Assembly: GCF_015207525.1 (NCBI RefSeq)
Contig: NZ_JADEWR010000010.1
Coordinates: 57,737-121,736 of the forward strand
Length of the DNA: 64,000 bases
Direction: 5' to 3'
Origin: Nodosilinea sp. LEGE 06152
GTDB taxonomy: Bacteria; Cyanobacteriota; Cyanobacteriia; Phormidesmidales; Phormidesmidaceae
A program made the position numbers and the translations under genes. The first letter of the stretch is position 1. Each line of letters begins with the position of its first letter. Below, piece by piece: positions 7,971 to 16,652 of the stretch. Under the pieces are notes generated by a model. That model did no database searches. It saw nothing but the letters and a program-made list of their open reading frames with translations, and was not told the origin of the DNA.

Positions 7971-9617
7971 TTAAACAAACACCTTGGCTTCGTATTCGGG
8001 CAGATCGATGGTTAAAACCCCGTCGTTAACCTCAACGTCGTAGTTGTTTACCCATTCGTGCCAGGAGCCGCTGCGGGGAAAGCTGGGAATGTTGTAGTCG
8101 GCTAGATACTGGTCTGAAAAATTGACGACGACGACAACCGCAGAGCCTTCATCGTTCCAGCGAACGTAGGCCAGTACCTTAGAATCTGGGTCTTCAAAGA
8201 AAAACTCGACGTTTTCGGTGCGTAGGGCGTAGTTCTCCTTCCGCAGATTGATCAACCCTTTGTAGTGCTCAAACAGGTCGCGGTTGCGATCATTCTCCAG
8301 CAGATTCCAGTCAATTTTGTTTGATTCTAGGGACTTGGGTTTATAGGAACCAAATTCTTCACCCATCCAAATTAAGGGCACGCCCATCGACGTTATGACT
8401 AAAGTTGCACCCAGCTTGGCTCGTTTAAAGGCCGCGTCATCAAAAATCTCGTGGTTGCCTAACTGCACCATCAAGTGGTCATGGTCGTGGTTGCTGAGGT
8501 AGGTAATGGCGTTGACTGCACCCAAATAACCCGATCGCTTAGCATCAACCAGCTCTTTGACGGTCTCTATATCGGTTTCTTCTCCGCACAGCATAGGTAC
8601 AAGGTTGTGCAGAAAGCCATCACGCCAGCAGCCGTCGAGGGGGCCGTCGAGATTGGTGGCGTCGGGAGATTCTGGAATGAGTTCGCCAATGTTGTAAAAC
8701 GGCTTGGGCTGAGCGTCTTGAGCGTTCTGACCGGCTATTTCCTTGAGAAAATCAAAGTGACCCATTTGGCTGACGGCGTCGAATCGGTAGCCATCGATGT
8801 GGTACTCCGAAATCCAGAAGCGGACAAGTTCTTTGACAAACTCCTGGGCTGGGCAAAGATTGAGATGCTCGTCATAGTGGTCGTAGTCAAACTCTGGTCC
8901 CCAGTTGTACTCGGCATCTTTGGGCTCGCGACGATACCAGTAGGTGTAATCAATTTTGGTTAGCGGAGCCTCGGAACCAGAGTGGTTTAGGATAATATCT
9001 AAAATGACCCGAATACCTCTAGCATGACACTCATCGACGAGATGCTTAAAGTCTTTGGAGGTGCCGTAGCTGGACTCAACAGAAAAATAGTGATGGGTGT
9101 TGTAGCCCCAACCCTGATCGCCTGGAAACTCTTGAATAGGCATTAGCTCAATGGCGTTGACACCCAATTCGCAGAGGTAGTCTAGCTTCTCGGTAATGTG
9201 CTGAAACTTTCCTCGAGGATAGGGGTCGTCTTCGCCGCCCGAAAAGTCGCTAACTAAAATTTCGTAAATAACCAGCTCTTCGTTTTGAGGCAAATTCTTG
9301 TCGTCATGATTCCACACGTAATCATCGACAATAGGCTCGCCATCTTTAATATAAATAATTGAGTTTTGGTGACTTCCTTCTACATGTTTAGCTTTAGGAT
9401 CAATAATCTCAACCCACTCGTCGGGTTCTAGAAAAAAGCTTTTGGACTGCACCTTAAATTTGTACTCGTAGCGCCCATCCTTTAGCTCTACAGAGGTACG
9501 AAAGTGGCCATCCTCTCCCTTTTCCATAGCAATATCTTGCCAGTCAGAAAAAGAGCCAAATAAAATAGCGCCTTCGTTGTAGGGCGCAAATAGCTTGAAC
9601 TCGACTGAGCTGGCCAT
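7971..9617 (-). CDS. GH13 alpha-amylase-family enzyme with N-terminal CBM48-like domain
   Basis: The start at ATG 9617 (548 residues) is preceded by AAGG at good spacing; a TTG at 9644 is less likely. Residues ~1-100 form a glycogen-binding (CBM48-like) beta-sandwich with ILFGSFSDWQ. The catalytic barrel follows with all four conserved GH13 regions: DIILNH (~207-212), GYRFDA with the nucleophile Asp (~280), the acid/base Glu in NIGELIPE (~312) and SNHDHD (~375-380). The arrangement resembles branching-enzyme or isoamylase relatives acting on glycogen or other alpha-glucans. At 548 residues it is shorter than GlgB, so the exact reaction is open. The downstream neighbour is crtO. Confidence 0.88.
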   Translation of the reverse strand: MASSVEFKLFAPYNEGAILFGSFSDWQDIAMEKGEDGHFRTSVELKDGRYEYKFKVQSKSFFLEPDEWVEIIDPKAKHVEGSHQNSIIYIKDGEPIVDDYVWNHDDKNLPQNEELVIYEILVSDFSGGEDDPYPRGKFQHITEKLDYLCELGVNAIELMPIQEFPGDQGWGYNTHHYFSVESSYGTSKDFKHLVDECHARGIRVILDIILNHSGSEAPLTKIDYTYWYRREPKDAEYNWGPEFDYDHYDEHLNLCPAQEFVKELVRFWISEYHIDGYRFDAVSQMGHFDFLKEIAGQNAQDAQPKPFYNIGELIPESPDATNLDGPLDGCWRDGFLHNLVPMLCGEETDIETVKELVDAKRSGYLGAVNAITYLSNHDHDHLMVQLGNHEIFDDAAFKRAKLGATLVITSMGVPLIWMGEEFGSYKPKSLESNKIDWNLLENDRNRDLFEHYKGLINLRKENYALRTENVEFFFEDPDSKVLAYVRWNDEGSAVVVVVNFSDQYLADYNIPSFPRSGSWHEWVNNYDVEVNDGVLTIDLPEYEAKVFV

Positions 9618-9958
9618 AGATCGTACCTTTTCATTTTTACTCAATTTTTCTTAATATGATGTTGAAGAAAAATTTTCTCACCTACCTTTAGGCAGAAAAA
9701 AAGGTCCAAGACTCCTTGTGATGGCTGATTGACTGACAAACTTAAGGAAAAAATCCCCCCTCCCCCCATCGTTGAGAGGCAATTGACCCAAACCTGTAGC
9801 AAAGAGAGATGCAGAGTTCTGGTCTATGGCAAACGCTTGCTAGATGAGGACAGATTCAACGTAGGGGCATTGCACTGCAATGCCCCTACCAGAGGATTCC
9901 GCCTGTCAAGACGTCCTAACTAAATCAATTGCCTAGCGAGCTGCGGTAGATTGGCCGG
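9618..9958. other. Intergenic with a palindromic repeat
   Basis: This 341-bp spacer holds the presumed promoter of the GH13 gene, AT-rich near 9650-9710, and the palindrome at 9861-9889. The short open frame around 9729-9923 runs through that palindrome and is not credible. Confidence 0.5.
9861..9889. repeat. Perfect palindrome, GTAGGGGC family
   Basis: The arms GTAGGGGCATTGCA and TGCAATGCCCCTAC (14 bp each) pair perfectly around one base. A near-identical element occurs at 51100-51122 and a related one at 18388-18415. All three lie in intergenic DNA. Confidence 0.9.
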
Positions 9959-10459
9959 TTAGCGTTTGCCAGTTAGCGTTTGGAGGGCCGTGGTTATTTC
10001 TGGCATAGCGATCGCAAGGGACGCAAATGACGCCAGCGTGGCCACCTGGCAGTACTCACAAAAAGCTTTATTCTCGGCCCACTCTTCTCGCGCTAGTTCG
10101 GTGGTCAAAAAGGCGTCAAACAGCAGCTTGGCCCCCATCGCTAGCGGCACCAGGGGTTGGTCGTGGGCTCGGTTTTCGCCTCCCATTGAGGCTAACATGG
10201 CGGTAATGCCGTAGTTTACCGTCATCAGTGGCCCATCGGGGCCGTTGAACTTGTAGGCATAGTTGGAGGCGTCGACTTTGTTGGCGTCAAAGAACGAACC
10301 GGGCAGGCTGGGCAACTCGTCAATGACGCCGGTTTGGTAGAGGGTAATCAGCTCGCCAATAGCGGCACCTAACATTGACAAACCAATGATTTGGCGGCGT
10401 TTGTTCAGATCGGGAGTATTGCCTTTGCGGAGTTCGTAGCTGAGCTGTTGAGGATCCAT
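9959..10459 (-). CDS. Short VKOR-like membrane protein with a single CxxC
   Basis: The product from ATG 10459 is 166 residues; a longer frame to 10540 exists, but its extra residues are unlike the family. The N-terminus LSYELRKGN is followed by a membrane segment (IIGLSMLGAAIGELITLYQT), hydrophobic segments around residues 78-115, and FCEYCQVATLASFASLAIAM near the C-terminus. I recall cyanobacterial proteins of this layout annotated as vitamin K epoxide reductase family. That family uses a CxxC in the membrane to pass electrons between quinone and a thiol partner. Only two cysteines are present, the CxxC pair, so the second VKOR cysteine pair is missing. Gene function is inference. Confidence 0.65.
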   Translation of the reverse strand: MDPQQLSYELRKGNTPDLNKRRQIIGLSMLGAAIGELITLYQTGVIDELPSLPGSFFDANKVDASNYAYKFNGPDGPLMTVNYGITAMLASMGGENRAHDQPLVPLAMGAKLLFDAFLTTELAREEWAENKAFCEYCQVATLASFASLAIAMPEITTALQTLTGKR

Positions 10460-10553
10460 AAGTTGAGTTAGAGAATTTGGGTTTGCAAGTTGAGCGGGAG
10501 GAGGGTGAGTGTTTGGCACAGCCCCCCTCACCCTGGCCAAATGGGCGAGTGAC

Positions 10554-13500
10554 TTAGCTCATCCACCGGCTAAACACCTCTAGCCCCCTGGCGGCGAGGA
10601 CGCCTGCGAGCGCAGCGGCCCCGACTGACGTTAGCGCTGTGCCGAACAGCCACCAGGCGGCGGTGGCGACGGTTTTGCGAACTTCTTTAGCCTGCTCCTT
10701 GGCCTCGTGCTTGAGCGCTTTAATCCGCTTTTCGGTTTCGTCCTGCAGCCGCTGGGCCTGGCTTAAGACGCTGTCACGGGCCGACTCGATCTGGTCGATA
10801 ATCTGGTTGACCTGTTCCTCAGAAATATCGGTGCGGGTGCTGAGAATGGCGGTTAGCGTCTCGCGATCGAACTGGCCCAGGCGATCGCTGAGAGCAGCAA
10901 AGCCCGCTTCGGGGTCATCGAACAGGGTGCGCATGTCGCGCTTAATGGCGTCGTAGTTCAGCTCGGGCCGATCTATAGCGTTGAAGTAGTTGCGCAGGCG
11001 GCCAGAGACATCTCCCAGGGCAGACTGCATTGTGTCCTGCACCTGATCTTTGGCCTGCTGGGCCTGGCGCACAATGTCGTAGCGCACGGCCTCAACCTGG
11101 TCGATGATCTGGTTAGCGTCTTGCTCGGAGACATCTTCCCGTTGGGAGAGCAGCGAGACCAGCGTGCCGCGATCGATTTGGGCAAGGCGCTCTTGCCACT
11201 GGGCCACACCTTCACTGGGCCGGCTAAACAGCAGCCGCAGATCGCGCTGAATGGCCTCGGGGTTGAGCTCTTCGCGATCGGTGTTTTGGAGATACTCAGT
11301 CAAAGTACTCTGCACATCCTGCACCTGGTCACGGGCGCGGGTGGCGAGCCGCTGGGGCGCTTTGACCGCGCTGCGGGTGCTGTCGAGCACCAGATCGATC
11401 GCCTGGTTGACCTGGTACTCGCTCAGACCCTGCTGGCTGAGCAGGCGGGCCAGGGTATCGCGATCGACCTGGGCCAGCCGTCGCCGCAGAGCCGCACTGC
11501 CCGCCTGCGGCGATCGCAGCAGCGTTTGCAGGTCATGGCGAATGCCGTCGGGGTCGAGTTCCTCCATGTTGGTGTTGCGTAGGTACTCAGCAATTTGACC
11601 AACTAGCTGGTTGAACTGCTCCTGGGCCTGACCCGCCAGCTCCTGGGGCGCATGAACCAGGCTGTTGCGAGCCGACTCAACGCGATCGATCAGCTCATGC
11701 ACCTGGTCGGGGTTGAGGTCTTGTCGCTGGGCCAGCATTTGCTCTAGGCTGTCGCGATCGATTTGGCCCAGACCAGCGCGGGCCACCAGCAGCCCGGACT
11801 CGGGCAGGTTGATCAGCCGCTCCAGGTTTTGCTGAATCTGTTCGGTAGACAGATCGCCGAGGCTGGTTTCTCGCAGGTAGCTTTCTACCCGGCCGCGAAA
11901 CTCGCCCGCCTGGTTCTGCATCTGCTGCCACTGCTCCTGAGACTGGTTCAAAAAGCGATCGCGCGACTGCTCTAGGGCATCAAGCATGGGCTCAATGTCG
12001 TTCTCCAGCAGGTCTTGCCGCCCGCTCAGCAGCATCTGCCGCAGGGTGTCGCGATCGAACTGAATCAGCCGATTGCCCATGGCTTCGTAGCTGGCCTCAG
12101 GATCGGCCAGCAGGGCCGGAAAATCTTCGCCGATGCGCTCAGCGCTCAGGGATTCTTTAGGGACTGTGCTCAGGTAGGTTTCGACTCGCTGCCGCAGGTC
12201 TTGCCGGTTGTGCTCCTCCTCAGCGGCGCGCACCTGATCCAGCACCTCCCGCCGAATCACCTCTAGCTGGTCGGCCAGGTCGTTGATGCGGGTTTCGTCT
12301 AGCCCCTCGCGGCGCTGCAGCACCCCAACAAAATAGCGTCGGTTCAGCGGCTCAATCTGCTGCCGCATCAGGCCAGCATCGGCCTCGGGGTCGCGCAGTA
12401 CGTTGCGAAAGCCGCTGTCGAGGTTTTCAGAGCGCAAATACCAGGAGGGCGAATTGAGCAGGTAGTTCTCAATGTCGGCCCGCAGCAGCGAGAACGTCCC
12501 CGGCGCATTCAGCCGATCGGTGACCTGGCTGGCCTGGCCCGCCGCCTGCTGCCCTAGTGAGCTGAGCTGCTGGCCAATCTGCTCCACATCTATATCAGAG
12601 AGATCGACTCGCTGGGCCACGGTAGAGACCAGGGCGGTAACCGCCTGCCCCAGCATTTCTTGGGGCAGCCCCTTGCCCCCAGACTGAGACTGCAGCGTCC
12701 GGTTAAGCTGCTCGACTACATCTTGCAGCTTGCCTGCTTTTAGTTCTTCGGGTGCTGCCGCCTGGGCAAGGCTGACTAAACCTGAGGTTAAACCGCCCGG
12801 TGCCGCCGCTTGAGCCGCAACTTTAGCCACATTGCCCAATCCTAATCCGCCCAAACCCGAGCTTTTGCCCTGGCCCGACGACTGGCCAACCTGCGCCAGC
12901 AAATCTGAAATTTGGTTGGTCAGGTTGCTGGCATCGGGGCTGGGCAACCGCAGTTTTTGCACGTAGTCGGCCACGCTCTCTCGCAAGCGATCGGGGGCTA
13001 GCCCAGAAGAAAGCTCTGACCGTAGCTCTTTGGTAACGGCCTCAACGGAGGCTTCTACGGTGTTCACAAGCTGGGCGTTGACGGCACTGCCGCTGAGAGC
13101 GGTGGCGACCGTACCCAAAACGCCCTGTGCGCCGCTGGCTGCTGTGCTGCCCACGGCGCTAAAGACTGAGCCTACCGTGCGCGATCCGCCCCACAGCAGC
13201 AGCAAAAAATACGTCGACCAAATCACCACGCCGACAATGGCCCCCAGCGCCACGCTCTGAATCAGCGTGAGCTTAACCGCCAAAAAGCAGGCGACAAATA
13301 TAGCTGTATTGACCGTAAACAACGTCCAAAGGCCGACCTTGTACTCCACGTCACGAGCTTTACGACCCCAGCTTTTGGAGTCATCCTCATCCACCTCATC
13401 GGCAAAGGGGTCAGCACCGCTAGAGATGCCGGTGGCCAGAGTCAGGTTAGTGAGCAGAAACTGAAACGCAAAGGCCATTACTACCCCGGCAATCAGGGCA

Positions 13501-13613
13501 ATAAAGAACTGTGGCCCCAACAAAAAATCTAGATTAGAAACAGCCGGTGTTGTAATGGCTTGGGCCAGGCTTAAAGGACTAGCTGCCAAAGCCAATGTGG
13601 TAGGCGAAATCAT
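10554..13613 (-). CDS. 1019-residue membrane protein with six tandem ~80-residue repeats
   Basis: The start is ATG 13613. Hydrophobic segments lie at about residues 33-60, 95-115 and 117-143, and a fourth near the C-terminus (about 975-1000), so both ends are membrane-anchored. After a Gly/Ala/Ser/Gln-rich linker (~150-370) come six repeats starting near residues 381, 470, 568, 665, 765 and 865. Each reads roughly Y-L-x(6)-E-L-x-P-E-x-I-x-x-D-L, then a Pro-Glu-Ala-Gly stretch, then DRDTL and a closing QVNQIIDQVES helix. The repeats are strongly helical and charged, with Gln- and Arg-rich linkers. I do not recognise a characterised function. I believe relatives occur in cyanobacteria, sometimes under unhelpful names. 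It sits in a minus-strand run of membrane and stress-type genes. Confidence 0.85.
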   Translation of the reverse strand: MISPTTLALAASPLSLAQAITTPAVSNLDFLLGPQFFIALIAGVVMAFAFQFLLTNLTLATGISSGADPFADEVDEDDSKSWGRKARDVEYKVGLWTLFTVNTAIFVACFLAVKLTLIQSVALGAIVGVVIWSTYFLLLLWGGSRTVGSVFSAVGSTAASGAQGVLGTVATALSGSAVNAQLVNTVEASVEAVTKELRSELSSGLAPDRLRESVADYVQKLRLPSPDASNLTNQISDLLAQVGQSSGQGKSSGLGGLGLGNVAKVAAQAAAPGGLTSGLVSLAQAAAPEELKAGKLQDVVEQLNRTLQSQSGGKGLPQEMLGQAVTALVSTVAQRVDLSDIDVEQIGQQLSSLGQQAAGQASQVTDRLNAPGTFSLLRADIENYLLNSPSWYLRSENLDSGFRNVLRDPEADAGLMRQQIEPLNRRYFVGVLQRREGLDETRINDLADQLEVIRREVLDQVRAAEEEHNRQDLRQRVETYLSTVPKESLSAERIGEDFPALLADPEASYEAMGNRLIQFDRDTLRQMLLSGRQDLLENDIEPMLDALEQSRDRFLNQSQEQWQQMQNQAGEFRGRVESYLRETSLGDLSTEQIQQNLERLINLPESGLLVARAGLGQIDRDSLEQMLAQRQDLNPDQVHELIDRVESARNSLVHAPQELAGQAQEQFNQLVGQIAEYLRNTNMEELDPDGIRHDLQTLLRSPQAGSAALRRRLAQVDRDTLARLLSQQGLSEYQVNQAIDLVLDSTRSAVKAPQRLATRARDQVQDVQSTLTEYLQNTDREELNPEAIQRDLRLLFSRPSEGVAQWQERLAQIDRGTLVSLLSQREDVSEQDANQIIDQVEAVRYDIVRQAQQAKDQVQDTMQSALGDVSGRLRNYFNAIDRPELNYDAIKRDMRTLFDDPEAGFAALSDRLGQFDRETLTAILSTRTDISEEQVNQIIDQIESARDSVLSQAQRLQDETEKRIKALKHEAKEQAKEVRKTVATAAWWLFGTALTSVGAAALAGVLAARGLEVFSRWMS

Positions 13614-13715
13614 GGTTTTTCACTCTGGTTTCTATGGTTATTTGTCGGTTTTAGTCATGGATGAGAGTAGTTGGCTCGAAGCACAGCAGGTTGTGCTCCA
13701 AAACATTGCTAACCA

Positions 13716-14171
13716 CTAGTAGCGATCGCGCCCTCCCACCGGGGTTCTTTCGTGCTCTTGGGCCACCGAGGAACGACCCTTGGCCATAAAGCCAAAATAG
13801 GCGGCAATTAAGGCAGTCAGAGCATGGAGCCAAATGTCGTGGCCAAAGATGGGAATGAGACCAAAGGTGGTTTGCAGAACTGGGAAGAATCCCATGATGG
13901 TTAGCAGGCCGTAAAAGATAGCCAAGCCCTTGCTGTAGTTCCGCGAACCCGAATAGCTGCGGTAAGACAGCACCCCCCAGAAACCAACGGCCAAATGCAC
14001 AATATTGTGCAGAACATTGATGGGAAAGATGCCCAAAAGGTAGCCGTAGCCAGCCTCTACAGCCAGATCGGGAGCGGTAGTTGGCAAGGCAACCAAACCT
14101 GGAATAAAGCCAAGAATGCCAACTAGTAAATAGACAACGCCGCTGATTAACGCGAAAAGACGAACGCTCAC
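13716..14171 (-). CDS. DUF4383 four-helix membrane protein
   Basis: The product (151 residues) starts at GTG 14171 with AAGGA six bases upstream. It opens with LFALISGVVYLLVGILGFIPG and has further segments with NVLHNIVHLAVGFWG and IFGHDIWLHALTALIAAY, matching DUF4383, small four-helix integral membrane proteins of unknown function. The conserved His residues facing the membrane (LHNIVHL, WLHA) are present. A second, longer frame over the same DNA (13651-14196) is a shadow. The gene sits between the repeat protein and a small lipoprotein on the same strand. Confidence 0.85.
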   Translation of the reverse strand: MSVRLFALISGVVYLLVGILGFIPGLVALPTTAPDLAVEAGYGYLLGIFPINVLHNIVHLAVGFWGVLSYRSYSGSRNYSKGLAIFYGLLTIMGFFPVLQTTFGLIPIFGHDIWLHALTALIAAYFGFMAKGRSSVAQEHERTPVGGRDRY

Positions 14172-14225
14172 AATTGTCCTTCTGATATGTTTGCAACTTG
14201 CCAGCTAGAATGCTCAGGCTAAAAA

Positions 14226-14447
14226 TTAGTCGTCGTCTGCCTCTTCTTCACCTATCCCTTCTTCTTCGCCCAGGCCCTCTTCGCCCAAACCTCCACCTTC
14301 TTCTTGATAACGTTTTTGGTCTTCACCTAAACCTTCTTCTTGACCTACACCACAGGCCGGTAGCACCAGCGCACCGATGGCGAGAAGTACAGCACCAATA
14401 CTTTTAGGGGAGGTCAAGCGATCGACGAGATCAGAATTGCGAATCAT
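14226..14447 (-). CDS. Tiny acidic putative lipoprotein with GLGEE repeats
   Basis: The 73-residue product begins with a charged N-terminus, then a hydrophobic stretch SIGAVLLAIGALVLPACG whose LPAC could be a lipobox (Cys ~32). The mature part would be only about 40 residues, almost entirely Gly and Glu, built from degenerate GLGEE/GLGEEE units and ending in ADDD. AAGGAG lies upstream of the ATG. Such a strongly acidic tail could bind cations or hydrate the periplasm, but that is inference. Low-complexity coding weakens the call somewhat; the signal and the start support it. Confidence 0.6.
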   Translation of the reverse strand: MIRNSDLVDRLTSPKSIGAVLLAIGALVLPACGVGQEEGLGEDQKRYQEEGGGLGEEGLGEEEGIGEEEADDD

Positions 14448-14460
14448 GGAAGAGTGCTCC

Positions 14461-14715
14461 TTAACGAGCTGCTTGGTAGTTGAGACAGAAAAAACTTATC
14501 TGACCGCTTGCTTTAACCTCGCTAGTTGAGTGCGGTCCTGGCTCAAAGTAGCGTGGTCGCGAGCGGTAAGAAACTACTGGTGCTGAAGCCAGTAATCGTA
14601 CCGGGGGTGGGCTGTCGCAGGGGCCGCACTCCTCAGCACCAAACAGCGCCCGAAATATTGCCCCAATCAGACCGGGCAACACCAGAACATCTGTAGTCGG
14701 AAGATGATTAGGCAT
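14461..14715 (-). CDS. Doubtful 84-residue open frame overlapping the DUF2243 stop
   Basis: Its ATG (14713-14715) overlaps the last codons of the DUF2243 gene, an arrangement compatible with translational coupling. A short hydrophobic stretch (VLPGLIGAIFRALFG) and ECGPC follow. No separate ribosome site or family was recognised, and the remainder looks unstructured. It may be a small coupled gene or chance; chance is more likely. Confidence 0.25.
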   Translation of the reverse strand: MPNHLPTTDVLVLPGLIGAIFRALFGAEECGPCDSPPPVRLLASAPVVSYRSRPRYFEPGPHSTSEVKASGQISFFCLNYQAAR

Positions 14716-15190
14716 CAGCTTGGTTGCGGGTCAGCAAATATCCAGCGCCAATTAGCCCAAAGCCAATCAGAAAAAAGGCTATGTCGTAGACCAAAAAATT
14801 GGGTACCTGTCGAATGTGATGCAGCCCCAGCAGCCCGTGAAAAACGATGCTGTCGAAGAGATGAAATCCACCCCAGCCAATCAAAATCCAGCCGATAAAT
14901 GCTGGTGTTGTAAGCGGAACAACTGGGGTTCGCTGCATGGCACGCCACAACACGCCCAAGCCAGTCACCGTAACTAGCCACATGCCGGCGCTAAAGACCC
15001 CATCGCCCACCACATTCTTCTGCAAACCCACAAAAGTATCCATCGACACTCGGCCTGAGATCATGTGGTGCCACTGCAGCAGCATGTGTAGAACAATGGC
15101 ATCGATGAATCCACCCAGGCCGAAGCCGAGCAAAAAACCTGCCAGCTTGAATGCTTTTGTGGGTAAAGGGAAGGGTTTGGGGCTTTCCAT
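14708..15190 (-). CDS. DUF2243 four-helix membrane protein
   Basis: The 160-residue product carries the DUF2243 signature GFGLGGFIDAIVLHMLLQWHH near residue 23, then AGMWLVTVTGLGVLW, AFIGWILIGWGGFHLFDSIV and a last helix around 135-153. It has four predicted membrane segments and His residues inside them. The family is of unknown function and is often found near stress-response genes. The start is the ATG at 15190; no strong Shine-Dalgarno sequence is seen. Confidence 0.88.
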   Translation of the reverse strand: MESPKPFPLPTKAFKLAGFLLGFGLGGFIDAIVLHMLLQWHHMISGRVSMDTFVGLQKNVVGDGVFSAGMWLVTVTGLGVLWRAMQRTPVVPLTTPAFIGWILIGWGGFHLFDSIVFHGLLGLHHIRQVPNFLVYDIAFFLIGFGLIGAGYLLTRNQADA

Positions 15191-15620
15191 AGGTCAGATT
15201 ACTCAATGGTGAAGGCCAAGGCTGGCCGAGAGAAATTTCCTCGCTAAGCCCTTGGCAGCTATTTTTTCTGATCAATTCCCTGGGGAATCTGTACTCTGAT
15301 CGATGGATTAAATTCGATGGACTAGATTCTGTCCTTGAGCTATCAACTAGCCGTCAATTTTTGGGTTGACAGAGGAGAAAGCGTGGGGACGCTGGCGATC
15401 GCTTCCCTCCAAGTTAAAGATGAGATTAAAAACGGATTAATCGAGATTAGTCGTTGTAATAAACTCCTACTCGATCTTGTCCTTAAAGCGTTGCCTTTAG
15501 ACTAGAAATGAAGCCTTTAGTGCAGCCTCTCTAGAAAGGAATAGATCCACGCTTGGCCCCACTAAATGGAACCAAGCAAAGCGCGATGGCAGCCGCTGCA
15601 GCCGTCAATCCTTCTGTTGC
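15191..15620. other. Intergenic, no gene seen
   Basis: These 430 bases separate the DUF2243 gene from the stress-protein gene upstream of it on the same strand. The separation argues for separate promoters rather than one operon. No convincing open frame or hairpin was found. Confidence 0.45.
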
Positions 15621-16178
15621 TTAAGATTGAGGCATGGGATAGATATTCCAGGCTTGAATATCGTGATCGGTTAAAGCGGTTTCAACCTGGTTTATTTCGG
15701 CCTGGGAGCCCTCGATAATCACCATGAAGTCTTGGTTAATTAAGCGATCGCTGAAGCCTCCCACTTTCTCATCAGGTATACCCAGCGACTTCAACCCCTC
15801 CTTTAGATTTTGGGTCGCTAAGGCCCCGGCCCCCTGCCCGGCCACAACACCAGCAAACGCCGCACCCACAGAACCTACCGCCAGTACAGCCCCCAAACCG
15901 CCAGGAATGGCAAACGCGCTGAGCCCTCCCAGTAAACCGCCCCAAAGGGCTCCAGTATTGGCCTGTTCGGGCAGTCGCCTAGAGGCATTGATGTCTTGTC
16001 CCTGGACCTGGTGCCCCGTTGTAGCGCCGCCTGCTACGGTATCTTTCTCTAGCTGCTTGGCTATAATCGACACCTGCTCCATTGGAAAACCAGAGGACTC
16101 CAACGCCCGAATCGCTTTTTCGGCCTGCTCTTCCTCAGGGAAAAACCCGATGCCTCTGTGGGTGTACTGCTCTGTCAT
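15621..16178 (-). CDS. General-stress-protein-like glycine-zipper protein
   Basis: The 185-residue product starts with a ferredoxin-like alpha/beta half (RGIGFFPEEEQAEKAIRALE, then VSIIAKQLEK), has a Gly/Ala-rich membrane-active middle (ALWGGLLGGLSAFAIPGGLG and on to ~120), and ends with a second alpha/beta half (FMVIIEGSQAEINQVETALT). This is the layout of the YflT/GSP17M-like general stress family. A strong GAGGAAG site precedes the ATG. A similar but separate protein lies at 51186-51689. The role, probably at the membrane under stress, is inferred from family habits only. Confidence 0.75.
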   Translation of the reverse strand: MTEQYTHRGIGFFPEEEQAEKAIRALESSGFPMEQVSIIAKQLEKDTVAGGATTGHQVQGQDINASRRLPEQANTGALWGGLLGGLSAFAIPGGLGAVLAVGSVGAAFAGVVAGQGAGALATQNLKEGLKSLGIPDEKVGGFSDRLINQDFMVIIEGSQAEINQVETALTDHDIQAWNIYPMPQS

Positions 16179-16577
16179 TGGAACTTCCTCACGGTTAAAT
16201 TATTGTTAAGTCTGGCTGGGCTCAGTACTGTTACGTCGATAGTTTTTGAACGATAAGCTAGCGTTCTTCTTCCATCCTTTTTGTTTTTAGGGCAATCCTC
16301 ATCGCTCAACGGGTATAACCTTTTTTACTGGCTCAAAACTTGATCCCCTGGGGCCTTAGCTGTGGGGTCTTGATGCGATCGCCGCCGCGCCAATTATTTA
16401 CTATTTCTAACCAAAGGCTGAGTTGCCGCTGGCGCTCATTTGCCTCGCTTGCCAGAGGGTGATCACGGTTCAGGTTCCTAGGCTGATGACATCAGTTCCC
16501 AAAAGACCTTAAAGAAGGGAATTGTCTACAGGTTTGATTCCTGACATCCGATGCCTCCTGTCTTTTCCTAAAAGTCA
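16179..16577. other. Divergent intergenic region, no gene seen
   Basis: About 400 bp between the divergently transcribed stress-protein gene (minus) and the dehydrogenase gene (plus). It must hold both promoters. No known operator or riboswitch was recognised. Confidence 0.45.
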
Positions 16578-16652
16578 ATGCTCCGACGGATTTTGGCCTA
16601 TGAGGATGTCAAGGAACTGATTGCACTACTGCCCGCTTGGAGATCGCCATGA
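16578..16652 (+). CDS. Possible 24-codon leader ORF overlapping the next start
   Basis: ATG 16578 opens a 24-codon frame encoding MLRRILAYEDVKELIALLPA plus four residues. Its TGA overlaps the ATG of the dehydrogenase gene in an ATGA junction, the form often seen with translational coupling. There is no good ribosome site for it, so it may be chance or the remnant of a lost gene's end. Confidence 0.25.
   Translation: MLRRILAYEDVKELIALLPAWRSP

Noticed and set aside
13651..14196. 181-codon minus frame overlapping the DUF4383 gene
   Set aside because: It lies in another frame of a recognised gene and its translation has no protein-like pattern.
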